Shown here: piece by piece, positions 27,322 to 36,159 of the stretch
How positions within the stretch are numbered: the first letter of the stretch is position 1
Layout of the letters: each line of letters begins with the position of its first letter
Source of the DNA: Onstottus_B arcticum
GTDB lineage: Bacteria; Acidobacteriota; Blastocatellia; UBA7656
Assembly: GCA_038040485.1 (NCBI GenBank)
Contig: JBBPIE010000022.1
Location: 51,274 to 115,273 of the forward strand
Reading direction: 5' to 3'
DNA length: 64,000 nucleotides
The notes under the pieces: generated by a model
Seen by the model: the letters and a program-made list of their open reading frames with translations, nothing else
The model's database searches: none
What the model was told of the DNA's origin: nothing
Position numbers and translations under genes: made by a program

Positions 27322-27951
27322 TCACTTGTTGCCAAAGCGAAAGACGAGCCCGATCGACACACGCCCATTGCTCCGGGTGTCTCCGAACGAGCGCGCTAGC
27401 GTGTTGCGCGTTAGCATGTAGTCAGCCTGGACGACTCGTAAAGCAATGTTCTTGCTAATCGCCACGTCCAATCCACCTCCGAGCGCCGCGGTAAAGGCGG
27501 TGTTATTCAAGGAAAAGAACGTTCTCCCTAAGACCCCGAAATCTACCTCCGAGTCAATGTGTCTCCGGCTTGCCCCGAGTAAAACGTGAGCGAAGGGAGT
27601 TATTCGCTCGTTCTTGCGATAAGAGAATCGCGGGCCCGCAAGAAATGTGTGGAAGCTCGCCTCCGATTTCACGATGGTTGAAGATCCGGGAAAAGGAGGA
27701 ATACCGGGAAAGCCGGGAAAGGTGAACTCTGACCTGGTTGACGCCGAATCATAGTGGCCGCTGAAATCTGCCACGAGGCCAAACCAACTATTTAAGTTTC
27801 CGGCCACCGAGGCATTCCAGCCGTTAAAGTTCACGCGATCGGCCCGCAAGTACGAGTAGCCCCCAAATACTTCCGCCTTCGGAAAATCCTGCGCCTTCGC
27901 TGACAACGAGCACACGAGTACCAGACTAAGGATGGAAAAGACTCTTTTCAT
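27322..27951 (-). CDS. Small outer-membrane beta-barrel protein
   Basis: The 209-residue protein has a signal peptide (MKRVFSILSLVLVCSLSAKAQ). It then shows alternating amphipathic strands with aromatic ends: AEVFGGYSYLRAD, NSWFGLVADFSGHYDS, FHTFLAGPRFSYR, ITPFAHVLLGASRR and FTAALGGGLDVAIS. The last strand ends in VSIGLVFRFGNK. This fits the eight-stranded OmpA/OmpW-like barrels (OMP_b-brl family) common in acidobacteria. Function is structural or unknown. The gene is followed by the acyl-CoA ligase tail to tail and preceded on the same strand by the multiheme cytochrome, 92 bases upstream. Confidence 0.85.
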   Translation of the reverse strand: MKRVFSILSLVLVCSLSAKAQDFPKAEVFGGYSYLRADRVNFNGWNASVAGNLNSWFGLVADFSGHYDSASTRSEFTFPGFPGIPPFPGSSTIVKSEASFHTFLAGPRFSYRKNERITPFAHVLLGASRRHIDSEVDFGVLGRTFFSLNNTAFTAALGGGLDVAISKNIALRVVQADYMLTRNTLARSFGDTRSNGRVSIGLVFRFGNK

Positions 27952-28043
27952 GATGAGGTCTCTTTCAGTTTAGGTTGGCTGGTAACAATTGAATGCGGCG
28001 CGAGTTTCTTCTTGCGAAAATTATTGGAGATCGGGGCGGGCCA

Positions 28044-29579
28044 TTAGTGTTTGATCTTCGCCCAGGCGGCCTGCGGATCGAATCCCCGGCTCGTATCCGG
28101 AGTGTGACAAACCGAACAGGCCGCGGTCACATCCGAGATGCGGCCGTATCCTTTGGCTGGGTTTAAGGCGTGTTCCGCGCCGGGCCCGTGGCATTGTTCG
28201 CACTGCACGTTTTGAAGCCCCGGCAGTTCGGTCGAGCCCGCTTTCGGCTCTCGCCAGCCCGTAGCGTGACACTTCAAGCAGCTCAGTTCAAACTCGGCTT
28301 GCCTTGCAGGAAGCCGGTCGGTTGCTCGAGCGTGAGAACTAACGGACCAGCGTAAGTACTGATCTCCGTGACACCGGGAACACGCGGCGGCTCCGGTATG
28401 CGCAGGCTCGGGGCCTGATGATGCCTCCGAGGCGATAGACTTGGCGGACCTGCGCATACGGCTCGCTGCCAGCCAGCTTTCCAAAAGCCGCTTTGAAGTG
28501 TCGCGAGCGTTGGCTTCCGCTTCAGCGGCCGAGACGGTCAGTTGTTTGGCGGCCGGATGGTCAGGGACCGAGTCGTCCAGCGTAATAAACCGGGAGACGG
28601 TTGAGAAACTGCCCTGCGTGTCACGATAGAAACGAAGCTCACCTAACATTCGGGTCTCAAACGGGGTGAAGAGGATCAGGGTCTTTCCGGCAACCGCTGG
28701 AGGGGTAAACATCGCGCCGTTGCTTTGGCTGTCGGTGACGATGATCGCGTCGATGCCGGGAGCTTCACGGGCGACTCGCGCTGCGTCTTCAGATTTGAGA
28801 TAGGCAAGCGCTATCACGATGTCTGCGCGTTTGCGAGCTTCGGGCACGGCCTGCCTTGCCGCTTCAACCGGATCAATGAACTTGAAGCCGCGCGGTGGTG
28901 GGGGCTGGGTCTCGGTCAGCCCTATAAACGCGACTCGAAGGACGCCGTTGCCCTGTCGAGCCGGCACTTCGCGGACGATGAAAGGTTGAGGCGGAACTAC
29001 AGCGGCCGAAGCGGCCAGCGTGTTAGCTGAAACCAGCTTTCGCAGAAACGGTTGAGACGCGGAGCGAATTTCGAACTCCCGTTTGGCCAGCAACGGCGAG
29101 AAGTACTTCAGGTCTCGCGAGGAGAGATTTGCCACATCGATTGTGAACTGGTCATCCGACTTTGCAACCCACTCATTCTTCGCCGCTATGTCGGGCCGCA
29201 ACTCCCCGTGCGCGTTTCGCTCGTCAGCCACGAAGTACCCGCTGTCTGCGAGGAGCGTTGGGATTCGCGCGAGTCGTTCCCTGAAACGTTCGATGTAGCT
29301 GGCACGCCGTGCCAGTCCCCCCATGCGGGGGGGCTTTCAGCCGCAGGTGTCCAGACCTCCGTGCGTGTCGCCCATAAAATGCACAGCCAACACCGCGCCG
29401 TCATCCGTGCCCGTGCTCTTATCGAGCGGCACTCCCAGGCCTACGAATTCGAGCCGATTGGCTGCTTGCCCCCAAGCTATCCCGCCGCCGCCCGGTTCCA
29501 GCGCAAAATGGGAGAAGAGTGCCGCGGCACCGAGAATAACCGCGAGCTTGACTCGATTTGAGGCCGTTGTGTTTTGCAT
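28044..29579 (-). CDS. Multiheme cytochrome c with metallophosphatase-like domain, probable selenoprotein (ExtKL-like)
   Basis: One reading frame of 511 sense codons is broken only by a single UGA at 29337-29339. Before it lie 80 residues with a signal peptide (VKLAVILGAAALFSHFAL) and the block VHFMGDTHGGLDTCG. After it come KPPRMGGLARRASYIERFR, a 5-nucleotidase/metallophosphatase-like region (VLRVAFIGLTET, DIVIALAYLKSEDA) and a C-terminal domain with four CXXCH heme sites (CSRCH, CLKCH, CEQCH, CSVCH). The UGA sits where relatives have the second Cys of a CGC motif followed by GGLARR. As I recall, the Geobacter family named ExtKL is a known selenoprotein of this kind. Reading UGA as selenocysteine is therefore favoured over a pseudogene. 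The protein should be periplasmic or on the outer surface and take part in electron transfer. Confidence 0.75.
29299..29336 (-). promoter_or_regulatory. Candidate bacterial SECIS hairpins just after the UGA
   Basis: On the minus strand, the UGA is followed by a C-tract pairing with a G-tract (29317-29322 with 29327-29333 in plus coordinates). A second perfect hairpin comes next, arms CTGGCA and TGCCAG (29299-29315) with a five-base G-containing loop 28-32 bases after the UGA. Bacterial SECIS elements lie in this window inside the coding region. The second hairpin also encodes the conserved LARRA residues, so pairing could be partly coincidental. Confidence 0.45.
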
Positions 29580-29716
29580 GTGTTGTATCGCTTGCGTGGT
29601 TTCAGGTCAGTTAAGGAATCTAGTGGATGAACCCAGGTTGCGCAAGATGGGGCATGGTGTAAGTGACGTAAGGCCTCTCAAGCCGCGCGGGCGCCTTTGT
29701 GCGCGCAGACCTTCCG

Positions 29717-30388
29717 TTACCTCGCCGTCTCAGCGTCTTTGCGATTAGTTGACATCGACTCCACCGACGCGATGAACTGGGAAACCGACTCAAACAACGC
29801 CGGCAGATGTCCCTCGAAGAAATGATCAGCGTCCCCAATGATCTGAACGTGACTCGTTCCCCCAAGTGTCTCGGCTAAGCGCTTCAGGTCCTCAGCCGAT
29901 CCGAACTCGTCGAGCTCTCCCTGGACGAACAGTTTGGGCTTGTTGCATGCACCCACCTCGCTGAAGTCGTATTTCGACACCGGAGCGGCGACGACGACCA
30001 ATGCGCGGACTCGTTCGTATCCGCAGCCCGCGCGAAGCGTCACAGCCGCGCCGAACGAAAACCCCGCAAGCCACAGCTCTGCCGCCGGGTACTTGTCTTC
30101 GATGAACTGAATTGCGGCTCGCAAATCGTCTTGCTCACCTCGGCCGTCGTCGTGAGTCCCCTCGCTTCGCCCGGTCCCGCGAAAGTTGAACCTGAGAACT
30201 GCAAACCCCGCATCCTGAAACGCGCGCGCGATCCTGAAGACAACCTTGTTGTGCATCGTTCCACCGAACAGCGGATGAGGGTGGCACACAATCGCCGCGC
30301 GAGTGACTTCTTTCTCTGGCTCTTTGAGGATCGCTTCAAGACGTCCCCCCGGCCCTGAGAGATATGTGTTGCCGGTCAGATCGGTCAT
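29717..30388 (-). CDS. Alpha/beta hydrolase (COG2945-like)
   Basis: The 223-residue protein begins MTDLTGNTYLSGPGGRLEA and has the family motif AIVCHPHPLFGGTMHNKVV. The oxyanion region LRFNFRGTGRSEGTHDDGRGE and the nucleophile elbow AGFSFGAA follow. The acid is likely in VQGELDEFG and the His in IIGDADHFFEG. This is a complete Ser-Asp-His triad of the dienelactone hydrolase-like group often described as predicted esterases. The substrate is unknown. The start at 30388 removes 29 residues of upstream frame without family similarity. The gene lies 137 bases upstream of the cytochrome gene on the same strand. Confidence 0.87.
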   Translation of the reverse strand: MTDLTGNTYLSGPGGRLEAILKEPEKEVTRAAIVCHPHPLFGGTMHNKVVFRIARAFQDAGFAVLRFNFRGTGRSEGTHDDGRGEQDDLRAAIQFIEDKYPAAELWLAGFSFGAAVTLRAGCGYERVRALVVVAAPVSKYDFSEVGACNKPKLFVQGELDEFGSAEDLKRLAETLGGTSHVQIIGDADHFFEGHLPALFESVSQFIASVESMSTNRKDAETAR

Positions 30389-30444
30389 AAACCGAATTCT
30401 CGCAGATTCGCCATTCGCGGCGCCAATGTCGAGTACTGTCCTAC

Positions 30445-30738
30445 CTTGTATGTTGCCTGACGGGAAAACCGCCAAGCCGCCAAGCCCGCCAAGATCAGCA
30501 ACAAGTACTCAATGAGAGTCTTGGCGTCCTTCTGCGACTTGGCGCTTGTATGTTGCGGGAAAACCGCCAAGCCGCCAAGACCGCCAAGATCAGCAACAAG
30601 TACTCAATGAGAGTCTTGGCGTCCTTTTGCGACTTGGCGCTTGTATGTTGCCTGACGGGAAAACCGCCAAGCCGCCAAGACCGCCAAGATCAGCAACAAG
30701 TCCTCAATGAGAGTCTTGGCGTCCTTTGCGACTTGGCG
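30445..30738. repeat. Three tandem copies of a 95-100 base palindromic unit
   Basis: Copies run 30445-30544, 30545-30639 and 30640-30738, each starting CTTGTATGTTGC. Copy 2 lacks five bases (CTGAC) present in the others; otherwise they differ at few positions. Inside each unit a run of CCGCCAAG repeats faces a CTTGGCG run, so every copy can fold as one long hairpin. The units fill most of the gap between the hydrolase gene and sixA. Confidence 0.9.
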
Positions 30739-30891
30739 GTTAGTCGTTTCGCTGTGAAAACAATCAACACGGATTTAGAAGTACACAATGTCGCCGCTTC
30801 GTCGCGTGCGACCGAAATTATGGTTCGGACAGCTTAAGAAACGCGCGAGTTTGGACTACTATGATTGCGAGCTCAAAACGAGGACTAGCCT

Positions 30892-31398
30892 ATGAAGACA
30901 CTTCTGATACTGCGTCACGCGAAGTCGAGCTGGGATGAGCCGTCGCTTCGCGATTTCGACAGGCCGCTTGCGGCGCGCGGCAAGCGAGACGCTCCGCGAA
31001 TCGGCAAGGCTCTCGCTGAGCGCGGACCGCTACCCGACTTGATCGTCAGCTCGCCGGCGGCGCGCACTCGGGCCACGATCAAGGCCGTCGCAGCGGCTGC
31101 GCGATTACAAGCCGAGCCTCAATTTGAAGACAGCGTCTACGGCGCTTCGTCCGGCGAGTTGATCAAGTTGATCAGGCGGCTGCCCGCCGACAAGGGTTGC
31201 GCAATGGTGGTTGGGCACAACCCGGGGCTCGAAGAGTTGGTAGAGCGGCTGACCCGTGTGTCCGCTCGAATGCCAACCGCTGCTCTTGCCTGCATCGAGT
31301 TTAAGGCCGGCCGCTGGGAAGATGTCGAGGATGGCGAAGGAAAACTCGCGTGGTTGTTGACGCCGAAGGACCTCGGCGAAGACGGCAAGAAGGAGTGA
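30892..31398 (+). CDS. sixA: SixA-type phosphohistidine phosphatase
   Basis: SixA proteins remove phosphate from phosphohistidine. The 168-residue protein has the phosphohistidine core LILRHAKSSWDE (RHG-type, with RHA), the DRPLAARGKRDAP block, DLIVSSPAARTRAT and the second His in VVGHNPGLEELVERL. All catalytic His and Arg residues are present. Length agrees with the family. It is followed after 4 bases by the DinB gene. The tandem repeats end about 150 bases upstream. Confidence 0.9.
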   Translation: MKTLLILRHAKSSWDEPSLRDFDRPLAARGKRDAPRIGKALAERGPLPDLIVSSPAARTRATIKAVAAAARLQAEPQFEDSVYGASSGELIKLIRRLPADKGCAMVVGHNPGLEELVERLTRVSARMPTAALACIEFKAGRWEDVEDGEGKLAWLLTPKDLGEDGKKE

Positions 31399-31402
31399 GA
31401 CG

Positions 31403-31879
31403 ATGGACGATTCAGTGTTGCGGGAGAATCTGGTCGAGTTGTTGCGAGGCGGGCACGCGTACGTGACGGCAGAAAAGGCGTTGGCCGCCGTCAAGCCTGA
31501 GCTTCGAAACGCTCGCGCGGCTAAAGGGCTTCACTCGGTTTGGGAAGAGCTTGAGCATATTCGGATCGCGCAGGAGGACATCTTGAGATACACGCTCGAC
31601 CCGGCGTGGAAATCGCCGAAGTGGCCGGACGGCTACTGGCCCGCGGGCACGGATAGAGTGACCGATGAGGAATGGGCGGTTTCGGTCGCCGCGTTCTTCG
31701 CTGACCGCGAGAAAGTGATTGCGCTTGTCGAAGACTCGAGTGTTGATCTCACGGCGAAGATTCCTCACGGTGAAGGGCGAACGTACTTGCGGCAGATACT
31801 CTTGATCGCTGACCACAACGCTTACCATTTGGGTCAGATCGTGCAGACTCGAAAGGCTCTCGGTGATTGGTCAGCGTGA
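31403..31879 (+). CDS. DinB-superfamily protein
   Basis: The 158-residue four-helix protein has the metal-ligand pattern of the DinB/YfiT fold: His in AKGLHSVWEELEHIRIAQED near residue 40 and the paired His in LIADHNAYHLGQIVQTRKAL near the C-terminus. Family members include thiol-dependent transferases and many proteins of unknown use. The middle shows the typical GYWP region (KWPDGYWPAGTDRVTDEEW). The ATG is 4 bases after sixA with GGAG upstream, so the two form an operon. A specific reaction cannot be assigned. Confidence 0.87.
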   Translation: MDDSVLRENLVELLRGGHAYVTAEKALAAVKPELRNARAAKGLHSVWEELEHIRIAQEDILRYTLDPAWKSPKWPDGYWPAGTDRVTDEEWAVSVAAFFADREKVIALVEDSSVDLTAKIPHGEGRTYLRQILLIADHNAYHLGQIVQTRKALGDWSA

Positions 31880-31955
31880 TCGCATGGACGCCGAGGTGAA
31901 ATCCTTCAACGGCGTTGTGGGTTGAAGGCGATTGGGAAAGAGTAAACAACGGCCT

Positions 31956-32867
31956 TCACGCAAGCCCACTCACTTCATACAGAATGTACTCGCCGCTCTT
32001 ACCAGGAAGCGAGACCTGAATCGTTCGGCCAATCTTCACATTGTTCTTCACTTCGCCGTAAGTCTCTTCTGAGATCAGCAAGTTCGTTCCGGCCAGCTTG
32101 TTTGCGGCTTCAATGCGGCTTGCGAGATTCACCGCGTCGCCGATCGCGGTGACTCGTTTCAAGTTCTCCGCGCCGATCTCGCCTATCACGACCTCGCCGT
32201 AGTTGATCCCGATGCCGATCTGAAAACTCCTGGAGTAGACTGCTTCCAGATAGGGTTTGAAGCGTTCCATCGCTTCAAGCATTCCGAGCCCGGCTTTCAC
32301 GGCTTGCAAGGGTGCTTCTGTCGGATCGTCCATGCCGAACAGCGCCATCAGTCCATCTCCAGCGTAGTTGTCGATGCATCCGCCAAAGCGTGTAATCTCC
32401 CGGCCCATCTGATGGAAGTAGCGATTCAGAACGTGCACCACGTCGTAGGGAGGAAGCGCTTCGGCAAACGGTGTAAACCCGCGGATGTCGGAAAACAAAA
32501 TCGCGAGCTGCTTCTCTTCACCGACGGCGCTGAGCCCGGCGCCGCCCGAAAGCTGGTTCGTCAACTGGAGGTCTTCTTCATCGAGCACCAGCCGGCGAAC
32601 CTTTACATCGGCGGTTATGGTGGTCTGGCAAGCGAGTCGGATGTCCGGGCTGAAGTGAAGTCTCTCGGCCAGCGCTTGTTCTTTTGCATTGCGAGGCGCG
32701 CAGTGATCGACCCCTTCGACGATGAAGACCCGGCATGTGGAGCAGCGAGCGTTTCCCCCGCAAGCGTGTGCGTGCTGAATCCCCGACCGAAGCGAAACAC
32801 TCAGAACAGTCTCGTCGAGGCCGGCCTCGACCTCCCTTTTCGCGATCACGTAGGAGACGTTTGGCAT
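31956..32867 (-). CDS. 2Fe-2S ferredoxin-class III adenylate/guanylate cyclase fusion
   Basis: The 303-residue protein joins a plant-type 2Fe-2S ferredoxin domain with a class III nucleotide cyclase. The cluster ligands are seen in HACGGNARCSTCRVF with the fourth Cys in RLACQT. The cyclase has ILFSDIRGFTPFA, CIDNYAGDGLMALFGMDD, GIGINYGEVVIGEIG and AIGDAVNLASRIEAAN, with both metal Asp residues. It should make cAMP or cGMP in response to redox state. There are no membrane segments. The ATG at 32867 opens the ferredoxin domain; longer frames add 37 Arg-rich residues with no match. Such fusions are known in other bacteria. Confidence 0.9.
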   Translation of the reverse strand: MPNVSYVIAKREVEAGLDETVLSVSLRSGIQHAHACGGNARCSTCRVFIVEGVDHCAPRNAKEQALAERLHFSPDIRLACQTTITADVKVRRLVLDEEDLQLTNQLSGGAGLSAVGEEKQLAILFSDIRGFTPFAEALPPYDVVHVLNRYFHQMGREITRFGGCIDNYAGDGLMALFGMDDPTEAPLQAVKAGLGMLEAMERFKPYLEAVYSRSFQIGIGINYGEVVIGEIGAENLKRVTAIGDAVNLASRIEAANKLAGTNLLISEETYGEVKNNVKIGRTIQVSLPGKSGEYILYEVSGLA

Positions 32868-32979
32868 GATTGAAGCTCGATGTTGAATTCTTGAGTGCAA
32901 TGCTCCGCGGCTTTCGTGACGCCGCTTCACGCGAACACGCGAAGCTTCAGAGTACCGCGTGGCCAAGGCGGCCCGCAAT

Positions 32980-34164
32980 TCAAGGATGAACGGTCTCAGT
33001 TATCACTTTGGACGGCGCGCTTTCGTTGTTGAAGCGATCAACCGCGGTTACCCGGTAGAAGTATGTCTGGTCTATCACGACTCGATCATCGCGGAAAGTC
33101 ACAGTCGTGACCGGCTGATCATTGAGCTTGACCCACTCACCGTCCGGCGCGTCCGCCGAAGCCGCGCGATAGACGTTGTACCCGATGAGATCGCGCTCCG
33201 GACTCGACGGCCAGAAGAGGCTGATCGTTCCGTTCGCCGAAGCGATCGAAACAGGGTTCGGAGCCGCGGGTGCGAATGTGTCTGTGGGAGTAAACGCGAA
33301 CGACTCGCTGTCCGCGCTTTCAATCAAACCGGCCGCGCCTTGAGAGAGAGACCGCACAAAATAAACATAATCCGTTTTGTACGCGAACCTGGTGTCCGTG
33401 AAATTGGCCTCGGTGACCGGGTCATCGTTCAGCAGGTCTCCGCCCGCGTCTCGATTGGCCCGGCGCCTGTAGACATTGTAGCCCGCCAATGAAGCAGGCT
33501 GCGTACCGTCGACGTTGGCTTCGGGGGCTTTCCAGGTCAGCGCGATCACGTCCTGGCCGGAAGCTTCTACCGTCAATTCCCTCGGGGGGAGAGCAACCTT
33601 GGCCGCGGGTTCTACCGCTACGGTGTTTGAGAAGGCAGCCGGCTGCTCGCGGTTGTTGACGTATCGGATTGCGTAGCGAAGCCTGATTTTTGAACTCGCC
33701 TGCGGGAGGTTTATTGCGTCGGTGTACTGCACTTGGCCGAGGAGTTTGATCTGCGCTTCAAGCGATGTGCGGTCCAGGAAGCCCACGACCTTCGCGCTCT
33801 GAAGGTAGTCGTCCAGGTCGAGGACCGGCTCTTCGTCAGCTTGCTCGGTGAGGCGATAGATGTCCGCGCGAGCGATGTATGAACGGCTCGAGTCTTTTTG
33901 AGTCAGAGAAGGGGCCGGCCAGGTGACCACGACGGCCGCGCCGCGCTGTAGCGCGGTAAGCTCCGAAGTGCGCTCGGTGAACCTGGTCGGCGCGATCGGT
34001 GGGCCGATTTTCCCGCACGATGCGCCGAACACCAGACCCAGGAATATGACCAAAGAGAACGGGTTTTGGCGCGAGTGAAGGACGGTGAATGTTGTGAGTG
34101 AGAGTGCGGCGATACGACTCCGCTTGAAGAGAGATCTGCAAACAGCGCGCGCGGTGTAGCTCAC
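32980..34164 (-). CDS. Fibronectin type III lipoprotein
   Basis: The 394-residue protein has an N-terminal basic stretch, a hydrophobic segment and a lipobox-like VFGASCGKIG near residue 50. Three FN3-like domains follow: AAVVVTWPAPS, VIALTWKAPEANVDGTQ with YNVYRRRA, and ISLFWPSSPERDLIGYNVYRA with TYFYRVTAVDRFNNES. Such proteins sit on the outer membrane or are secreted. The GTG start overlaps the hslU stop by four bases, so it is translated with hslVU although its function appears unrelated. The N-terminal 30 residues before the hydrophobic core are unusually long for a lipoprotein. Confidence 0.8.
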   Translation of the reverse strand: MSYTARAVCRSLFKRSRIAALSLTTFTVLHSRQNPFSLVIFLGLVFGASCGKIGPPIAPTRFTERTSELTALQRGAAVVVTWPAPSLTQKDSSRSYIARADIYRLTEQADEEPVLDLDDYLQSAKVVGFLDRTSLEAQIKLLGQVQYTDAINLPQASSKIRLRYAIRYVNNREQPAAFSNTVAVEPAAKVALPPRELTVEASGQDVIALTWKAPEANVDGTQPASLAGYNVYRRRANRDAGGDLLNDDPVTEANFTDTRFAYKTDYVYFVRSLSQGAAGLIESADSESFAFTPTDTFAPAAPNPVSIASANGTISLFWPSSPERDLIGYNVYRAASADAPDGEWVKLNDQPVTTVTFRDDRVVIDQTYFYRVTAVDRFNNESAPSKVITETVHP

Positions 34165-35546
34165 AGGATGTACCGGCTGAGGTCCTCGTTCTTGACTATC
34201 TCGGCAAGCTGCTTGCTGACGTAATCCGAGTCCACGACGACGGTCTTTTCTACGAGATCGGGTCCTTCAAAGGAGTACTCGTCCAGCAGCGTTTCCATTA
34301 TCGTGTGAAGCCGCCGGGCGCCGATATCCTCGGTATTCTCGTTGACCGAAAAGGCGAACCGCGCGATCGAGTCGATGGCATCTTCGGTAAACGTGAGGTC
34401 TATGCCCTCGGTGCCCAGTAGCGCGCTGTACTGGCGGGAAAGCGAGTTCTTGGGCTCGGTCAGTATTCGTTTGAAGTCTTCGATGGTGAGCGGCTTCAAC
34501 TCGACGCGAATCGGGAAGCGGCCTTGGAGTTCGGGAATCAGGTCCGAGGGCTTCGAGACATGAAACGCGCCGGCGGCGATAAACAGAATGTGGTCGGTCT
34601 TGACCATCCCGTAACGAGTGTTGACCGTCGTGCCCTCGACTATCGGGAGGATGTCGCGTTGAACGCCCTCACGCGAAACGTCTGGTCCCTGACCGCCCTC
34701 GCGTCCGGCGATTTTGTCGATCTCGTCGAGGAAGATGATGCCGCTTGATTCAACACGCTCGATGGCCGTTCGCGCGACTTGATCCATATCGATGAGCTTC
34801 TGTTCTTCTTCCTGGATCAGGTATTCCATCGCTTCATCGACGCGCAGTTTTCTTTGCTTGGGCCGGCCGCCGAACATGTTCGGGAACATATCGCGGAGAT
34901 TTATGTCCATTTCCTCGATGCCTTGAGGCGTGTATATCTCGAAGTGGCCGGGGTTGCTGCGCTCCTGGACTTCGATCTCGACGATTCGGGCGTTGAGCCG
35001 GCCTTCTCGCAACTGCTGGCGAAGCTTCTCACGAGTGCGCTCGAACTGCTCGAGCGACGAGTCCCCCTCGGGTTCTTCGATCTGTTTGCTGCGCGGAAGA
35101 AGGAGATCGAGGACTCGTTCTTCAGCATTCTGTTCGGCTTTGTCGGCGATCTCGGTGATCTTTTCCTCGCGCACCAGGTCGATGCCGATCTCGACCAGGT
35201 CGCGGATCATCGATTCGACATCGCGCCCAACGTAGCCAACTTCGGTGAACTTGGAAGCCTCGACCTTCAAGAACGGCGAGTTCGAGAGCCGCGCAAGCCG
35301 GCGGGCAATCTCCGTTTTACCAATGCCGGTGGAGCCGATCATGATGATGTTCTTGGGGATCACGTCCTGAGCCATGTCGGCAGGGAGCTTCTGGCGCCTG
35401 ATGCGATTGCGCAGGGCGATGGCAACGGCGCGCTTGGCCGCGTGCTGGCCAACGACATACTTGTTGAGCTCCTCGACGATTTGACGAGGCGTCATCTCGT
35501 CGAGACGAGGCTGGTCCTTAACTTCACCCGAAAGATAGATCACCAT
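34161..35546 (-). CDS. hslU: ATP-dependent protease ATPase subunit HslU
   Basis: HslU is the AAA+ unfoldase of the HslUV protease. The 461-residue protein has the N-terminal MTPRQIVEELNKYVVGQ, Walker A GSTGIGKTE, the pore motif GYVGRDVES, and a middle I domain of about 100 residues that is shorter or longer in different phyla. Walker B is GIIFLDEIDKIAGREG. AAGAFHVSKPSDLIPELQGRFP and the arginine finger region precede the C-terminal NEDLSRYIL, which docks on HslV. It lies 46 bases downstream of hslV. Its end overlaps the FN3 lipoprotein start. Confidence 0.97.
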   Translation of the reverse strand: MVIYLSGEVKDQPRLDEMTPRQIVEELNKYVVGQHAAKRAVAIALRNRIRRQKLPADMAQDVIPKNIIMIGSTGIGKTEIARRLARLSNSPFLKVEASKFTEVGYVGRDVESMIRDLVEIGIDLVREEKITEIADKAEQNAEERVLDLLLPRSKQIEEPEGDSSLEQFERTREKLRQQLREGRLNARIVEIEVQERSNPGHFEIYTPQGIEEMDINLRDMFPNMFGGRPKQRKLRVDEAMEYLIQEEEQKLIDMDQVARTAIERVESSGIIFLDEIDKIAGREGGQGPDVSREGVQRDILPIVEGTTVNTRYGMVKTDHILFIAAGAFHVSKPSDLIPELQGRFPIRVELKPLTIEDFKRILTEPKNSLSRQYSALLGTEGIDLTFTEDAIDSIARFAFSVNENTEDIGARRLHTIMETLLDEYSFEGPDLVEKTVVVDSDYVSKQLAEIVKNEDLSRYIL

Positions 35547-35556
35547 GATTGCGTGT

Positions 35557-35586
35557 TAGTAGGCGGCAAGCCGCCGCGTACTACTA
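35557..35586. repeat. Palindromic hairpin between hslV and hslU
   Basis: GGCGG (35562-35566) pairs with CCGCC (35571-35575), flanked by TAGTA and TACTA (35557-35561, 35582-35586) with a six-base bulge. It lies in the 46-base gap and could tune relative expression of the two subunits or be a REP-like unit. Confidence 0.6.
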
Positions 35587-35592
35587 TTTGGA

Positions 35593-36129
35593 TTATAGCT
35601 CCTCGATGATCAGATTTGAATTTGTGTAGATGCATATCTCTGCGGCGACTTTCATTGCTTCGGTGACGATTTCCTTGGCGGACAAGTCGGTGTGGCGAAG
35701 CAGCGCGCGAGCGGCAGCCGTCGCGTAAGGCCCTCCGGAACCGATGGCAACAATTCCGTCGTCCGGCTCGATCACGTCGCCGCCGCCCGAAAGAACAAGC
35801 GATGTGTTTGCGTCGGCGACGATAAGCAAGGCTTCAAGGTGGCGAAGGTACTTGTCGGTGCGCCACTCCTTGCCCATCTCGACCGCCGCCCGTTGAAGCT
35901 GTCCGTGATATTGCTCTAGCTTGGCTTCGAAGCGGGTAAAAAGGGTGAACGCATCTGCGGTTGAGCCTGCAAATCCGGCTATTATTTTGTCGTTGTAGAG
36001 CCGGCGAACCTTTCGCGCGGACGCTTTCATGACGGTCTTGTCGAACGTTACCTGGCCGTCGCCGGCTACGGCGACGTGATCGTTTCGGCGTACAGCAAGT
36101 ACGGTTGTGCTTCTGATTTGTGGCCTCAT
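35593..36129 (-). CDS. hslV: ATP-dependent protease proteolytic subunit HslV
   Basis: HslV forms the proteolytic rings of HslUV. The 178-residue protein has the Thr nucleophile in RSTTVLAVRRNDHVAVAGDGQVTF. The family blocks KIIAGFAGSTADAFTLFTRFEAKL, DGIVAIGSGGPYATAAARALL and EICIYTNSNLIIEEL are intact. A short leader (MRPQIRS) must be removed to expose the catalytic Thr, as in other HslV proteins with short propeptides. An alternative ATG nine codons upstream (36156) would lie almost on the transcription start. A strong promoter with a palindrome precedes the gene. Confidence 0.97.
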   Translation of the reverse strand: MRPQIRSTTVLAVRRNDHVAVAGDGQVTFDKTVMKASARKVRRLYNDKIIAGFAGSTADAFTLFTRFEAKLEQYHGQLQRAAVEMGKEWRTDKYLRHLEALLIVADANTSLVLSGGGDVIEPDDGIVAIGSGGPYATAAARALLRHTDLSAKEIVTEAMKVAAEICIYTNSNLIIEEL

Positions 36130-36159
36130 GGAGCGGTTGATTCGGCTTCGCCGCATAGA

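Noticed and set aside
28044..29579. Pseudogene or frameshift in the multiheme cytochrome
   Set aside because: The frame is identical on both sides of the UGA, only one base would restore Cys, and the motif around it is conserved. Selenocysteine is the better reading, though a point error cannot be ruled out.
30445..30738. CRISPR array
   Set aside because: The units are about 98 bases, contiguous and without unique spacers, and no cas genes are present.
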